Below, in pieces: positions 11,021 through 21,627 of a DNA stretch of 64,000 nucleotides; position 1 is the first letter of the stretch; each line of letters begins with the position of its first letter. The stretch is from the NCBI RefSeq assembly GCF_042453785.1, contig NC_091675.1:7948501-8012500 (forward strand). The letters are read 5' to 3'. This DNA is from Malus domestica. Its lineage: Eukaryota; Streptophyta; Magnoliopsida; Rosales; Rosaceae. Both the position numbers and the translations under genes were made by a program. The notes below the pieces were generated by a model, which ran no database searches, was not told the origin of the DNA, and was given only the letters and a program-made list of their open reading frames with translations.

Positions 11021-12470
11021 AAGTAGTGTAGACTGATCAGACTGCACAGCCCATAAAGTACTTTATGATGGCATTACATGTAATAAAGCTGATGAGTCAT
11101 CACCCTCAGACCGCATTCGGGCAAAGCTGTTGCTACAGGAAGCCGAGTCAAGTCGTCTATAAAAAGAAGAAGAGAAGACAGGAGCAAGGACACTCAAACA
11201 AACAAACAACTGCAAGCCAAAACTCTGCTCAAAGCCAGATTTGCCTTCCAAACGAAGCTGTAGTCAGCCAAGCCTTCATCCCATTCGGGACCAACCTTTA
11301 TCCCTCGCGGGATACTCTTTTCTCCTAAACTTTGTAATAGCTCTGTTACCCTGCTCTAACTTGTTGTAGTATCGATTCACCCTTTTGTATTCTCCTTCCC
11401 CTCTCCACCTCTAAGCTTCCAGACCTGTGACAGAACCACAAAGATAAGGACCTGCAAGACGATCAGCCTTAATTGATAAGGTTTAATCTTGCCCGACCTG
11501 CTTTGTTCTGTCTTTGTCTTCTCTTTCTTTAAAGTCTAGCAATATGTTGTATATTTTTAGTATATGCAAGTCTGTTCCTAGCAAAATCACTATGACAAAG
11601 CTTTCTCAATACTTGGATCCGATTTAAATATATCTTCGATGCTTAAATCAGATCCAAGTCCTAAGCCTGCAGGCATGTAAATCTGATTAGTTTAAAAGTC
11701 CTTGGCCTCAAGGCATAAAAAAGAACTTTATGTGGACTTAACCCATCCACGACAATCCTTGATAAACGAGAAGTCCGAAGTTACTTGGGGCGCAAGTAAT
11801 CGACCTACCTTCTAGTTTTCTTTCTATTATATCATGATTATCATAGAATGCTTAAGTATGGGATGAACTCTAATGGAAAGCCTCAAGGTCTACACCTAAG
11901 GCCTCACAAAGGCATCCATTTGGATTCATCCTATTCAGCGATCTTAAGAGTCTAAGCATAAGAATGAACTCTGATGGGAAGCCTCAAGGCCTACACCTAA
12001 GGCCTCACAAAGGCACCCATTTGGGTTCGTTCTATTCCTTGGATCCGGGTAATCAGAAATATAATAGTTAGAAGACTCCTACAATCACAAAAATAAATAT
12101 TATGTGTTCGAGCACTGGTTTAGTTATTGATGGGAAGCCTCAAGGCCTACATTTAAGGCCCCACAAAGGCACCTGTTGTAACTAACACGGTTTCTTGGAT
12201 ACATATATATATATACAATGAAAGAACGACAACCATTTTACATCTGCCATGCTAAAGATGGCAGTGGCACGCCTGAGCACCTAAATGTTAACCTTGATTG
12301 TGAGCCTCAAGGCCTACACCTAAGGCCCCATAAAGGCACCTCTCAAAGTTAACGATGTCCTTCTTTCAGCCTTGCCCGAAGAGTCTTGCCCGACAAGACT
12401 TGCCTGACGAGGCTTGCCCGACAACGCCCAGAAACGAAGCAGAAGCCCGACAGCAGCCCTCAACCGGCGC
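11021..12470 (+). repeat. LTR-like region with TATA box and internal tandem repeats
   Basis: A promoter-like TCTATAAAAAGAAG is at about 11156. From 11870 to 12350 a unit containing GGGAAGCCTCAAGGCCTACA-CTAAGGCC-CACAAAGGCACC recurs four times. The right border lies near CCTCAACCGGCGCCAACCTC (about 12456), resembling the TGGCGCC primer-site junction of gypsy-type elements. No second LTR was found in the window, so this is probably a solo or truncated LTR with some internal sequence up to about 12715. Confidence 0.5.
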
Positions 12471-12759
12471 CAACCTCCAGGGGAGCTGTGTGCTCGTCGG
12501 CCAGGAAACATCCCCAGCGGAAATTCCTGCCACGAACAGGGTGGGTCGGCGAGCGACAGGAAGGGATGGGCTTACGAATAGACAATGACGAAGGAGTCGT
12601 TGCATCAATGAAGATGGATGGCTCTGACGGCTCTAATTTGGAAGACGAGGTGGATGGCGGAAGTTCGCGCTTGGGTCGAAACGTAAAAAGGAGACGAGAT
12701 CATCTTGATTGATTTTCAATTTTTTATTTTTATTAATTTTTTGTATTTTATATTTTTTA

Positions 12760-12945
12760 AGATCTGGGTCCATATTGACACGTAGATGTCACATCATCAG
12801 TTAACGAAAGTTTCGATTGAAAACTTAACGGATATATGAAAGTCTAGAGTTATGACTTTAGGTACAAATAGGAAGAAAAAAAACTTAAATTTATAAATAT
12901 TATAAACTAAAAAACTTAAAGTAGTAAATTGAAATTAACCCGAAA
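12760..12945 (-). repeat. Right arm of a long-TIR element
   Basis: Inverted relative to 1575-1790: CACGTAGATGTCACATCATCAGTTAACG, then TTATGACTTTAGGTAC. It ends in TTAACCC followed by GAAAAATAAA. Proposed partner of the 1575 arm. Confidence 0.5.
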
Positions 12946-12973
12946 AATAAAGAGTTATTATCATTTAAAATTA

Positions 12974-13851
12974 GAGTAAATTGAAGAGATAGTCCCTCAA
13001 TTGTGATCGAATTGTAGCTTTAGTCCCTGATCTAAAAATCTATTAGATATAGTCCTTCAACCTTACAAAATGTGGAGCATTAGTCCTTTGGTACTAACAC
13101 GTAAGATTTTCTGTTACTATGATGACATGGTATTTGTGGGCTCCACATTTTCATTGATGTGGATGCCATGTGGCCTAAAAAATCTATAAAAAAATACAAA
13201 CACAAAGAAAGGAAAAAGAAACATAAAATAAAAAAGGTTGAATTCTCTCTCTCCCATCTTTCCCTTCCGCTCACCTTCTTCTCCAAACCCAGCCGTCATT
13301 GTAGCACTCTTCCAACAACCAAACCATAGAAAGTTTCAAATCTAAATTTGGAACACAATGACCTCCATCCTTGCAGCACCTTAGTCAACCTACCTTGACA
13401 GCTTAATCTCCGGTTCCCCACCACCTGCAATCACACATAGGTCGGAACTTTGTGGGCTACAGGTTGGGATTGACTGGGTTGTGGGGATTGGTAGATGGAG
13501 GAGGGGGTGGGGGGTGGGGTGGGAGGTGGGAGATAGGCTGGGGAGTTGGTCAAAGACTCAAATTTGAAGGGGTGGGCTGCGGGACTTGAAGTGTGGATGG
13601 GTCTACAAATTTTTTTTTTATTTTTCATTTTACTTCCTTTTTTTTTTAATTTCTAATCCAGGTAGCACTGAATTATTTAAGTGTGGGGCCTATAAATTTG
13701 CCACTCAATAACGGAAAATTTAACAAATTTGACATGAAAGACCAATGCTTCACATTTTATCAAGTTTAGGGATCAAATTTAATAGATTTTTAATTTAGAA
13801 ACTAAAACTACAATTTAACCATAGTTCAGTGACTATTCCTTCAATTTACTC
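12974..13851. mobile_element. Long-TIR MULE-like element
   Basis: Terminal arms of about 200 bp: GAGTAAATTGAAGAGATAGTCC on the left and its inverted counterpart GACTATTCCTTCAATTTACTC on the right. Flanks TTAAAATTA (12965-12973) and TTAAAACTA (13852-13860) form a 9-bp TSD with one mismatch, which fits Mutator-type insertion. The middle has pyrimidine-rich and CCCACC-rich sequence with no recognisable protein. Confidence 0.8.
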
Positions 13852-14081
13852 TTAAAACTAAACACAAAATAATAAAAAAATGAAGAGTCGACAAAAAGGA
13901 GTCGACTAAACACAGAATACTTAAAAAAATGAAGAGTCGTCATCATCTGCATCACCATCAAATTAATTTAAAACTAAACACAGAAACTTTAAAAAAAAAA
14001 GAAACAAAAGAGTCGTCATCATCTTCATCACCATCAAATTAAAAATAATTTAAAACTAAACAAGAAGTACTTGAGAAAAAA
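13852..14081. repeat. Short tandem array of a 70-75 bp unit
   Basis: The unit TTTAAAACTAAACACAGAA-CTT then GAGTCGTCATCATCTTCATC recurs about three times here. One more piece appears at 21122-21180. The array was split by the 7-kb insertion between those points. Confidence 0.7.
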
Positions 14082-14965
14082 AGGAAAATTTGCACATATA
14101 CTACATAAACTATTAGAAGTGTGTGCATTTACCACCGAACAAAATAATTTTGCATTTACAACCTGGACTTTACATTTGGGGGAGCATTTTTCTCACCAAC
14201 ACTAATTATAGAGTATGCTCACCACTCAATTCAATACTTGCCACGTGTAATCCACTTTAACCCTAGTTAAGTTTAATTTATTTAATTTTTCTACTCTAAT
14301 TAATAAGACAGAATTCTCCTTCGACCAAAAAAAAAGAAAGAAAAAAAAAGGGAGTTCTCCTATCCCTCATTTACTTCCAAATTCACCCTTTCTTTCTCTT
14401 ATATTTTATTAAAACTCTTGCTTTTGAATACAAACAGACTCCTGCACGCATCTTCTTTTGGGTTTTTCATTCTTCTTGTACGAAACCCACGGCAACAAAT
14501 TGAAGAACCTGCTATTTTTCTCCGGCTAGAAAAAGTTATGCAGCTCCCTTTTATTTTATTAGTCGTATCGTCTATTGTTGTGCTGTAAAATTCAAATTGA
14601 TGAGGACTTGAGTGCGTCAACTCATTGGTGCAATATATATGCTTTTTAGTTTTTGTTATAGGGTGTCAATTTAATTCAATATCAAGTAAGCTGATGCTTA
14701 TAATTCCCATGATGTCGAATTACTCATTTATGAGTCCTTAGGTTTGTATCTTCATTGAATGTACTGTACAGTGTGCTATATATTGATTTGCAGAAAAACA
14801 TTCAACTAATATCTTAGGGAACCACTCCTCAACTAAAATTTTCAAATCCACCAACATTTTAGATCAAATTGTTATAGAATTTAGTGAAAATTTTGTGGAA
14901 CCACATCCGTTGAAGTGGAGAATATTCATCCTATTATCTTTGTACAATTTTGTTTTGATGAGTTT

Positions 14966-15330
14966 TGTTTATACCATATTTAGGGTCTCTGTATTTAGAT
15001 CTCGTATAAATACTTGAGAGACTTAAATGTAATTATGTAATAAAAGAATGGGCAAATATGTAAAAAGGGGAGGAGCCCTTATTTTATAAAAGGGCATCCT
15101 CACCCTTACAAACCCTAAGCCTCTCCTATCTAGAGCAAAGCTCTCACACTCTCTCCCTCACAAATACTCTCACACTCTCTCCCTCACAAATACTCTCAAA
15201 TAAATACAATCAGTGTGGACATAGTCCAAACCTTGGGGTGAACCACGATACATCTTGTGTTATTTACATTTCTTGCAGATTCACGGTCGGATTTACGTTG
15301 TTCCAAGACCTCCGGTTTTATGCATCAACA
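14966..15330 (+). repeat. 5' LTR
   Basis: Contains a TATA-like TATTTTATAAAAGGGC near 15080 and a tandem copy of CTCTCACACTCTCTCCCTCA. It matches the 3' LTR at 18714-19042 closely, so the insertion is fairly young compared with the copia relics nearby. Confidence 0.9.
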
Positions 15331-15484
15331 TTTGACGTTATTTGTGGAAATCGATATGAAAAGTTGTGTCGGTTCTCTTTCATTTTTTCACATCCACTGT
15401 GAATCTGCAAAAACCCAAGTGCTCATCCTCAAAGACCTTTTTTCCTCTTACACTTGTTGGTTGTTAAGCTCTTAGCCATTTCCC

Positions 15485-15560
15485 GAAATGCCCCCGCCGC
15501 TGGATATGTCGCTCGACGATCTCATCTGGAGGCGCAAGAAGTCGAAAGCCAGAGGGCATC
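15485..15560 (+). pseudogene. ALY/REF-like N-terminal fragment (tentative)
   Basis: From ATGCCCCCGCCG the reading frame gives LDMSLDDLIWRRKKSKARG. This resembles the N-terminal motif LDMSLDDIIK of plant ALY/REF (THO4) mRNA-export adaptors. The match is short and stops within about 25 codons, so this is a possible captured exon rather than a firm identification. Confidence 0.35.
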
Positions 15561-15759
15561 GCCTTGATGAGTGACAGATCCATCCAGAAAGAAACAAAGT
15601 CTAACGACGTCGTCCCAACAAATGTTGCACACCATCAGCGCATCACTAATGGAATGGCTGCAATCAATCCAACTTCACGAATCAGTGTCCAAGTCCTTCA
15701 TGGCTTCTTGTCCTCAAGCCCTGATGCCTACCTTTGTCGAAGAAATAAGCATCGTCTGA

Positions 15760-15965
15760 GCTCGCTCTAGCTTCCACATGCAGAAGACCCTCTACTGGTT
15801 CGACTTCGTCGTATTGTCGTATTGGGCATCCGCAGTCCCCATCGTCTGCGACAACCCCAACCTAACCGTCAGCGACATCGGCAACGTCAGGATTGCGTCT
15901 GTGTCTGGCGCTGTGTTTGCCTGAATAGCCATGGGGACAGCGTGCGACTTGTTCGGTCCGCGGCT
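15760..15965 (+). pseudogene. Captured NRT2.5-like nitrate transporter fragment
   Basis: The plus frame reads SFHMQKTLYWFDF, then NLTVSDIGNVRIASVSGAV and, after a stop, IAMGTACDLFGPRLASAS. This is the conserved N-terminal part of NRT2-family nitrate transporters; GAVFARIAMGTACDLFGPRLASA is most like the NRT2.5 branch. An in-frame TGA stands where the family has arginine (CGA). In full-length proteins this region spans the first membrane helices and the family signature. Here it is an internal fragment with no start or downstream exons. A similar string (AIAMGI) recurs at about 16553-16580. Confidence 0.8.
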
Positions 15966-15975
15966 TGCCTCCGCC

Positions 15976-16552
15976 TCATTCATCCACTGCTGAAATGAAA
16001 AGAAAAAGCAATGCAACACTTTCTTGAGCTTGAAGTCTTATAATCTCCTCTTCAGCCAATTTCATGAACATGTTCATCGACTCTGAGAATTTTCGGCTGC
16101 TGTCATCTGACACCGTCGTCTCATTTAATTGCACAACATCCGCAATTTTGCTAATTCCTTTAGAAAGCTTGGAAACATCACTGCTAAGCACATCAGAATC
16201 CATGACAGCAGCTTTCTTCACGTTACTGAGGTCTGAACTGAGAACTGAAACAACTTGCAGGCCAAGCCTCCTGCACTTGACATCATCACTCAAAGTTAGG
16301 TTTGAAGTTTGCCTGCCACCGTTGAGACGAGCATCTTCCGTCCTTATGATTTCTTGTACGACAAAATGCAAGAGTGTGGTTTTCCCATCTGCCCCCTTGA
16401 CGACAACCAGCTTGATGAGTGTGTCCAGTTTGAAGGCTTGGGCATCACCACGGTTTATCCCAACATTCATTCGGTTTCCAGTCTTCAAAACAGCATCTAG
16501 AAGCTTCAAGAACATCCTGCTGTTTCTCAATTCTTCACAGGCAGCCTAAGTA
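15976..16552 (-). pseudogene. Captured formin FH2-domain fragment
   Basis: The minus strand is open for about 185 codons and reads [20 protein letters not shown], then [40 protein letters not shown] and, later, [16 protein letters not shown]. This is the second half of the FH2 (formin homology 2) domain of plant class I formins, which nucleate actin. The right border TTACTTAG before GCTGCC looks like an intron acceptor, so genomic DNA or an unspliced transcript was the donor. After ESVAL the sequence turns into an unrelated CTTTTTCTTTTCATTTCAG string. It lies antisense to the carrier retrotransposon. No start or complete domain, so not a working gene. Confidence 0.88.
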
Positions 16553-17089
16553 ACGAATAGCCATGGGGATAGTGCATGCTGGTGCTGCCATACATTGTTG
16601 GCCTTCACCATCAACAGTTGAAATGAAAAGAAAAAGCAACGGATGTATGGAGAAAGCAAGAGCAAAAATAAAACGCAGTGGAAAATAAAAGGAAAAGCAA
16701 GTCTACAGGGAGGTGGAGAGACAGAGAGAGGCGCAGTGGGAAATAGAAACCAAAGCAAAAGGAAAGGAAAAGAGAAAAGAAAGAATTATGCTTTCTTTAG
16801 TTAAAAGCTGAAGCAAGTTGGTGCTTTCTTCATTTTGTCGACCACCCATAGAAAAGCTATGGATAGCAGGCACGCAAATCTGCAAAAGCAAGGAATAAAC
16901 ACCCCATTAGAATGATGTGATTTACTTTTCTTGGCAGATGTATGATGTAATTTATTTTTCCTATCTTTCGAAGACATCTGTATAAACCTCATCAGAGGGT
17001 AATAAAAAAAAAAAAAGGTAAAGCCCAAAATAAATGGGTTGGAATATTGTGTGGAGAGTGAAGGCCCATAAGCCCAAAATAGCACTAAC

Positions 17090-17255
17090 CAGGCGATCAA
17101 AAGTACGCCCAGTACTACAAAAAATTATTCGGCACCCCGTCGTTATTACCACCAACCAGGTGATCAAAAGTACGCCCAGTACTTCAAAATTATTCGGCAA
17201 CCTGCCGCTATTATTACCAACCAGGTAATCAAAAGTACGCCAAATACTTCAAATT
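17090..17255 (+). repeat. Tandem repeat, about 65-bp unit, 2.5 copies
   Basis: The unit ACCAGG-GATCAAAAGTACGCCCAGTACT followed by AATTATTCGGCA recurs at about 17092, 17155 and 17219. Confidence 0.85.
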
Positions 17256-17470
17256 ATACATGAGCATTACTCATGTCAATCATACATAAACATACATGAG
17301 CATTACTCATGTCAATAACACATAAACATTCATGAGCATCACTCATGTCAATCTTACATAAACATTCATGAACATCATTCATGTCAACATTCATGAGCAT
17401 CATTCATATCAACATCCATGAGCATCATTCATGTCAATTAACATAAACATTCATGAGCATCACTTATGTC
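17256..17470 (+). repeat. Tandem repeat around CATGAGCATCACTCATGTCA
   Basis: Seven diverged copies of a 20-35 bp unit. Each contains a small inverted repeat (CATGAG/CTCATG), so the transcript could fold into serial hairpins. Confidence 0.85.
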
Positions 17471-17740
17471 AATCAGCTTCAAAAGCTTCATTTACAGATA
17501 TCTAGCTTCAAAAACTTCATTTACAAAAGCTCTAGCTTCAAAAGCTTCATTTACAGAGCTCTAGCTTCAAAAACTTCATTTACAAAAGCTCTAGCTTCAA
17601 AAGCTTCATTTACAGAGCTACAGCTTCAAAAACTTTATTTACAAAAGCTCTAGCTTCGAAAGTTTCATTTACAAAGCTCTAGCTTCAAAGCTTCACTTGC
17701 AAAGCTTCACCTACAAAGCTTCACTTGCAAAGCTTCAGTG
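17470..17740 (+). repeat. Tandem repeat around AGCTTCAAAAGCTTCATTTAC
   Basis: About eight copies of a 34-bp unit. Short ORFs over it are artefacts of the repeat. Confidence 0.85.
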
Positions 17741-17889
17741 CAGGGTATACAAATACCACCTCCGAACAATCGTCATTTTGACCCATACATATATTCAATT
17801 TGAAGTTTCCAGCCAACAGACTCTATTGACCGAAGACTTAGGGGACTACATTATGTACCATATATTGGGCCTTAACTATGCCTCATGAA

Positions 17890-18490
17890 AATACTTGGGG
17901 GACTTAGCCCATTATCTATGTACTGAGGAGTGAACCATTATTCTATAAAAATGACTCCTTCACTTTCATTAGAGAGCTCTCATGAAAAATACTTGGGAGA
18001 CTTAGCCCATCACTTATGTATTAAGGAGCGAGCCCTTATTCTATAAAAGGGATTCCCTCACTATCATTAGAGAGCATCAACTCTAGCCCATCATTCATGT
18101 ATTGAGGAGTGAGCCCTTATTCTATAAAATGGACTCCCTCACCTTCAAACGCCACAAGCCGAGCCGAGCAGCCTTCGTTAGAGAGCATCGCAGCCAATTG
18201 AGCAACCGCCTCGCCACTAGCATCACTCCTAACCCATTATTCATGTACTGATGAGCGAGCCCTTATTTTATAAAAGGGACTCCCCCACCTTCGTTAGAGA
18301 ACATCGCTACCAGCTGAGCAACCGCCTCGCTGCGAGCATCACTCCTAACCCATCATTTATGTATTGAGGAGCGATCCCTTATTCTATAAAAGGGACACCC
18401 TAACCATCATTAGAGAGCATCAACTCTAGCCCATCATTCATATATTGAGGAGTGAACCCTTATTCTATAAAAGGGACTCCCTCAACTTCA
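17890..18490 (+). repeat. Tandem repeat of an LTR-like promoter segment
   Basis: A unit with TAGCCCATCATT-ATGTATTGAGGAG, GAGCCCTTATTCTATAAAA and GGGACTCCCTCACC recurs about five times. The TATA-bearing part is close to LTR sequence (GGAGGAGCCCTTATTTTATAAAAGGG at about 15074), so the array appears to be amplified from the element's own LTR promoter. Confidence 0.8.
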
Positions 18491-18713
18491 AATGCCACAA
18501 GCCGAGCCAACCAAGGCAACATAAGCCACGAGCCGAGCAGCCTCGCAGCGTGTGCTACTTCTAGTTAAGCATCATTTCAGATTGAGCACTGCCTCATATC
18601 GAGCATCAGTTCAAGACAGCATCTAGTTACTTCGACTCACACATGGATTGAATTTCAAGTCTCTAGCCAAAAAACTCTCTTGACTAAAGACTTGGGGAAC
18701 TATTGTTTATACC

Positions 18714-19042
18714 ATACTTAGGGCCTCTGTATTTAGATCTCGTATAAATACTTGAGAGACTTAAATGTAATTATGTAATAAAGGAAGGGGCAAATATGTA
18801 AAAATGGGAGGATCCCTTATTCTATAAAAGGGCCTCCTCACCCTCACAAACCCTAAGCCTCTCCTATCTAGAGCAAAGCTCTCACACTTTCTCCCTCACA
18901 AGTACTCTTAGAGAAATACAATCAGTGTGGACGTAGCCCAAACCTTGGGGTGAACCACGATACATCTTGTGTTATTTACATTTCTTGCAGATTCACGGTC
19001 GGATTTACGTTGTTCCAAGACCTCCGATTTTGTACATCAACA
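18714..19042 (+). repeat. 3' LTR
   Basis: Pair of 14966-15330. It lacks one copy of the short CT-rich duplication found in the 5' LTR. Confidence 0.9.
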
Positions 19043-19127
19043 AGTTTCATCTCAAAGAATATTCTGACTATTAGCTAGGGTTAAAATACTCCCTACATTT
19101 AGTGTTAATGTGCCACTTTTGACTATA

Positions 19128-19797
19128 GGGTATGCTCACCACCCATCTTATAGCTTGCCATGTGTCTACTAGGCATTAATTACTAACCAAAGTTAATGTT
19201 TTAATTAAAAACTTTCAGTACTATTCATTTTAACGAAAAATTATATTTTTAAACTAAAAAGTCAATCATGGTACTATTCACTTTATCTTTTATTTTGTCT
19301 TTATCGTTAAAACTTAAAGTTTTCGAGTTTTTTTTATTACTTTTCCTTTTAATTAATGACTTGGAAGTTGTTTCGCGAGGGAAGTGATAGAACCGCCGAC
19401 ATAGTCCACTCGCCGCTGGTCAAGGCGTCGGGAATTGGCTGGTGGCGAATTTGAAGCTCTGTGGGTTTGTTTTTATTTTATTTTTTGTTTAATTTCAGTG
19501 GGGAAGAACGAGGAAGGAGGAAAGAGGAAATAATGGGGAAGACGGATGAGTGAGGAAGGAGGGTGAGATAATGGGTTGGTCGGGGTGGGCCCAATATTGA
19601 ATTTTTTAAATTATTTTATGTTTAGTTTTAAATTTTTAATATATTCCAAAAATTAAAATAAAGTAATTAATTATTTTATGCTTAGTTTTAAAATTTTAAT
19701 ATATTCCAAAAATTAAAATAAAGTAATTAATTAAAAAGCTTACTTTGGTTAATTAGTGAGACATATGTCAAATTATAAGATGAGTGATGAGCATACC
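19128..19797. mobile_element. MITE of family D
   Basis: Inverted arms GGGTATGCTCACCACCCATC (left) and GATGAGTGATGAGCATACC (right), each continuing into TTGCCATGTGTCT or its complement. A family B MITE is inserted at 19208-19346. A 61-bp block (ATTATTTTATG-TTAGTTTTAAA) is tandemly duplicated at 19612-19735. Confidence 0.65.
19208..19346. mobile_element. Family B MITE with perfect 9-bp TSD
   Basis: Flanked by TTTTAATTA at 19199-19207 and 19347-19355. Contains CAGTACTATTCATTTTAACG and GGTACTATTCACTTTATC. A 9-bp TSD and no ORF fit a Mutator-type MITE. Confidence 0.85.
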
Positions 19798-19959
19798 ATA
19801 TAATTAAGGTGATGAATAAAAATGCTCGCATATTCTCCGTTAAAATCTCATCTGACTTCCATGTGTGCTGATTTGAGATTGAGAAATCAAACCAAATAAG
19901 AATGTTATAAACAAAAAATTGAAAAAGAAAAGAAAAAAGAAATTTTTTGCAGGAGATTG

Positions 19960-20178
19960 AGATGGGGAAGGCAGATTGTCTGCCCTCCTGTTTGGGTGCT
20001 CTTTTCATCACATTTTATTTTGTACGGTCACGGTTAAATTACGTTAATATTTTATATTAATTTTTTTATAAAGATAATAAGATAAAAAGTAATAAGAATA
20101 TAAAATATTAACGTATCTTAACTGTGATCGCATAAATAAAATAAGATAAAAAGAGCATCCAAACAGGAGGCAGCCCTG
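19960..20178. mobile_element. Family A MITE
   Basis: Arms GTCTGCCCTCCTGTTTGGGTGC and GCATCCAAACAGGAGGCAG, with inner ACGGTCACGGTTAA-TTACGTTAA and TTAACGTATCTTAACTGTGATCG. It sits between inverted blocks of the surrounding element. Confidence 0.75.
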
Positions 20179-20179
20179 A

Positions 20180-20960
20180 GATGGAGCGGGAGACTCGTAT
20201 AAAAATCAGTCTCTCTTCTCTCTCCTCTCAATTTCAAAAAAAAAAAAAAAAAAATTTGCGGAACTGTCATCAGTGTTTTTCTCTCTTTTTTTCATCAAAA
20301 AGCTGGAGGAACCATTTCAATTTCACAATCAAAAGGTCCGCCTCTCTCTTCTCTTTCAACATGCACTGTCGAATCCCCCGTCTTCGCGGCTTCCCTTTTA
20401 GCGGGCTGCTGCTCAAAGCCTTCGAGTCCCAATCTTCTCAAGACAGCCCAAGCAACGATTTTCGATCCAAGCTATTTAGATTTACTCCTCTTTCTCCTTC
20501 CTCGGTTTAATGGGTTTCACGTCAAATACGAAACTGACAAATTTCTTCTTTCTTCCTGCGATTTATTGCTTGGCTGTGCAAAAATCTTAATTTTTGAGTT
20601 GTAACGGTGTTGGAAAATACCCAAAAAAAATCACATATTAACATTTTATTCTTGGTTTTTGGATGTTTTTGGTTGGGTGAAGAAAATAACTCGGGTTTGG
20701 GATGGATGAAGGGGGTAAAGATCGGTTTTTGGGATGTATAATTTGTTGGATTGATTTAAATTAATTTTTAGGTTGAGAAAGTGAATGACAAAGCCAGACC
20801 TGTACCTTCCTCACTCCATCTCTCTCCTCCTCCCCTCCCTCTCTATCTCAATCCCACGCAATATTTTCCTTTTTTCTTTTCGTTTTCATTTTTTTTGTTT
20901 ATAACATTCTTATTTGGTTTGATTTCTTAAATAATTAAAATATTATATTTCTCAAATCAG
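20180..20960. other. Host-like fragment inside the 7-kb element, not identified
   Basis: CT-rich sequence and a 109-codon plus-strand ORF (20181-20510) look like a captured 5' exon, but no domain was recognised. The stretch 20855-20975 is an inverted copy of 19850-19960. Confidence 0.3.
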
Positions 20961-21321
20961 GCAAGTCAGATGGGGTTTGTAACGGAATACATCGCAGAAA
21001 ATGTTAAAGTGGCACATAGCACCAAATGGAAAGTTCAGGCGGCAAATGCCACAATTGTTTTGTTTGGGTGGGAAATGCACACACCTCTAATAGTGTAGGT
21101 GGTATATGTGCAAATTTTCCTAAAAAAATGAAAAGTCGTCGCCATCTTTATCATCATCAAATTAAAAAAAATATAAAACCAATCCAACGCAACAGCCTTG
21201 ACTAATCACCTTGCAGCAGCCAGTCGTCATCACCATAGTACAGCCCACCAATCCTGACCATTCACCTTGCACCAGCCAACCCACCTTCTGGCACACTATA
21301 AATTTTATACCTCTCAATATA

Positions 21322-21475
21322 GGGAACTTTAACGAAAAGCACCCGGTACTGTTCACTTTAACGAAAAACCACATTTTTACACTAAAAAGTCAATCCTGGT
21401 ACTATTCACTTTACCTTTTATTTTGTTCTTATCATTAAAACTCAAAGTTTTCAAGCACTTTTCTTTAGTTTTCCT
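21322..21475. mobile_element. Family B MITE, complete
   Basis: 154 bp, flanked by a perfect 9-bp TSD CTCAATATA (21313-21321 and 21476-21484). Ends are GGGAACTTTAACGAAAAGC and TTTTCTTTAGTTTTCCT. This is the clearest family member here. Confidence 0.9.
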
Positions 21476-21574
21476 CTCAATATAACATTTTCTTGGGGTG
21501 ATGAAGATGAAGGGTAAGCGTGTGGGCATGAATGGGAGGACAATTTTGTGAATTGATTTTCTCTCTCATAATAA

Positions 21575-21580
21575 TATATC

Positions 21581-21622
<42 letters not shown>
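21575..21622. repeat. (TA)n microsatellite
   Basis: An uninterrupted TA run of about 40 bases. Confidence 0.95.

Positions 21623-21627
<5 letters not shown>

Larger units (their letters stand above)
14966..19042 (+). mobile_element. Complete non-autonomous LTR retrotransposon with captured genes
   Basis: LTRs at 14966-15330 and 18714-19042 start TGTTTATACCATA and end CATCAACA. A perfect 5-bp TSD, AGTTT, lies at 14961-14965 and 19043-19047. After the 5' LTR a decayed primer site reads TTTGACGTTATTTGTGG (compare TTTGGCGCCGTCTGTGG). A purine tract AAAGACTTGGGGAACTAT precedes the 3' LTR. It has no gag or pol. The interior holds fragments of host genes (15480-16640) and three tandem arrays (17090-18490). 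It is a LARD-like element mobilised in trans. Confidence 0.9.
14082..21121. mobile_element. 7-kb long-TIR element hosting a retrotransposon
   Basis: The left end AGGAAAATTTGCACATATAC (14082) and right end GTGCAAATTTTCCT (to 21121) are inverted repeats over about 130 bp, sharing TATTAGA-GTGTGTGCATTT and a following A/C-rich block. The flanks are two halves of one tandem array (13852-14081 and 21122-21180), as expected for an insertion. Inside are an LTR retrotransposon (14966-19042), MITEs of families A, B and D, and inverted blocks at 19850-19960 versus 20855-20975. No transposase was seen. Confidence 0.65.

Noticed and set aside
12320..12712. GC-rich ORFs of 60-108 codons on both strands
   Set aside because: They lie across the LTR border and primer-site region; composition comes from TTGCCCGA repeats, with no domain.
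15976..16552. A functional formin gene
   Set aside because: Only one exon-sized part of the FH2 domain is present, inside an LTR element, without start, FH1 or C-terminal exons.
17256..17740. CRISPR-like spacing of short repeats
   Set aside because: Contiguous diverged tandem units with no unique spacers, inside a retrotransposon.
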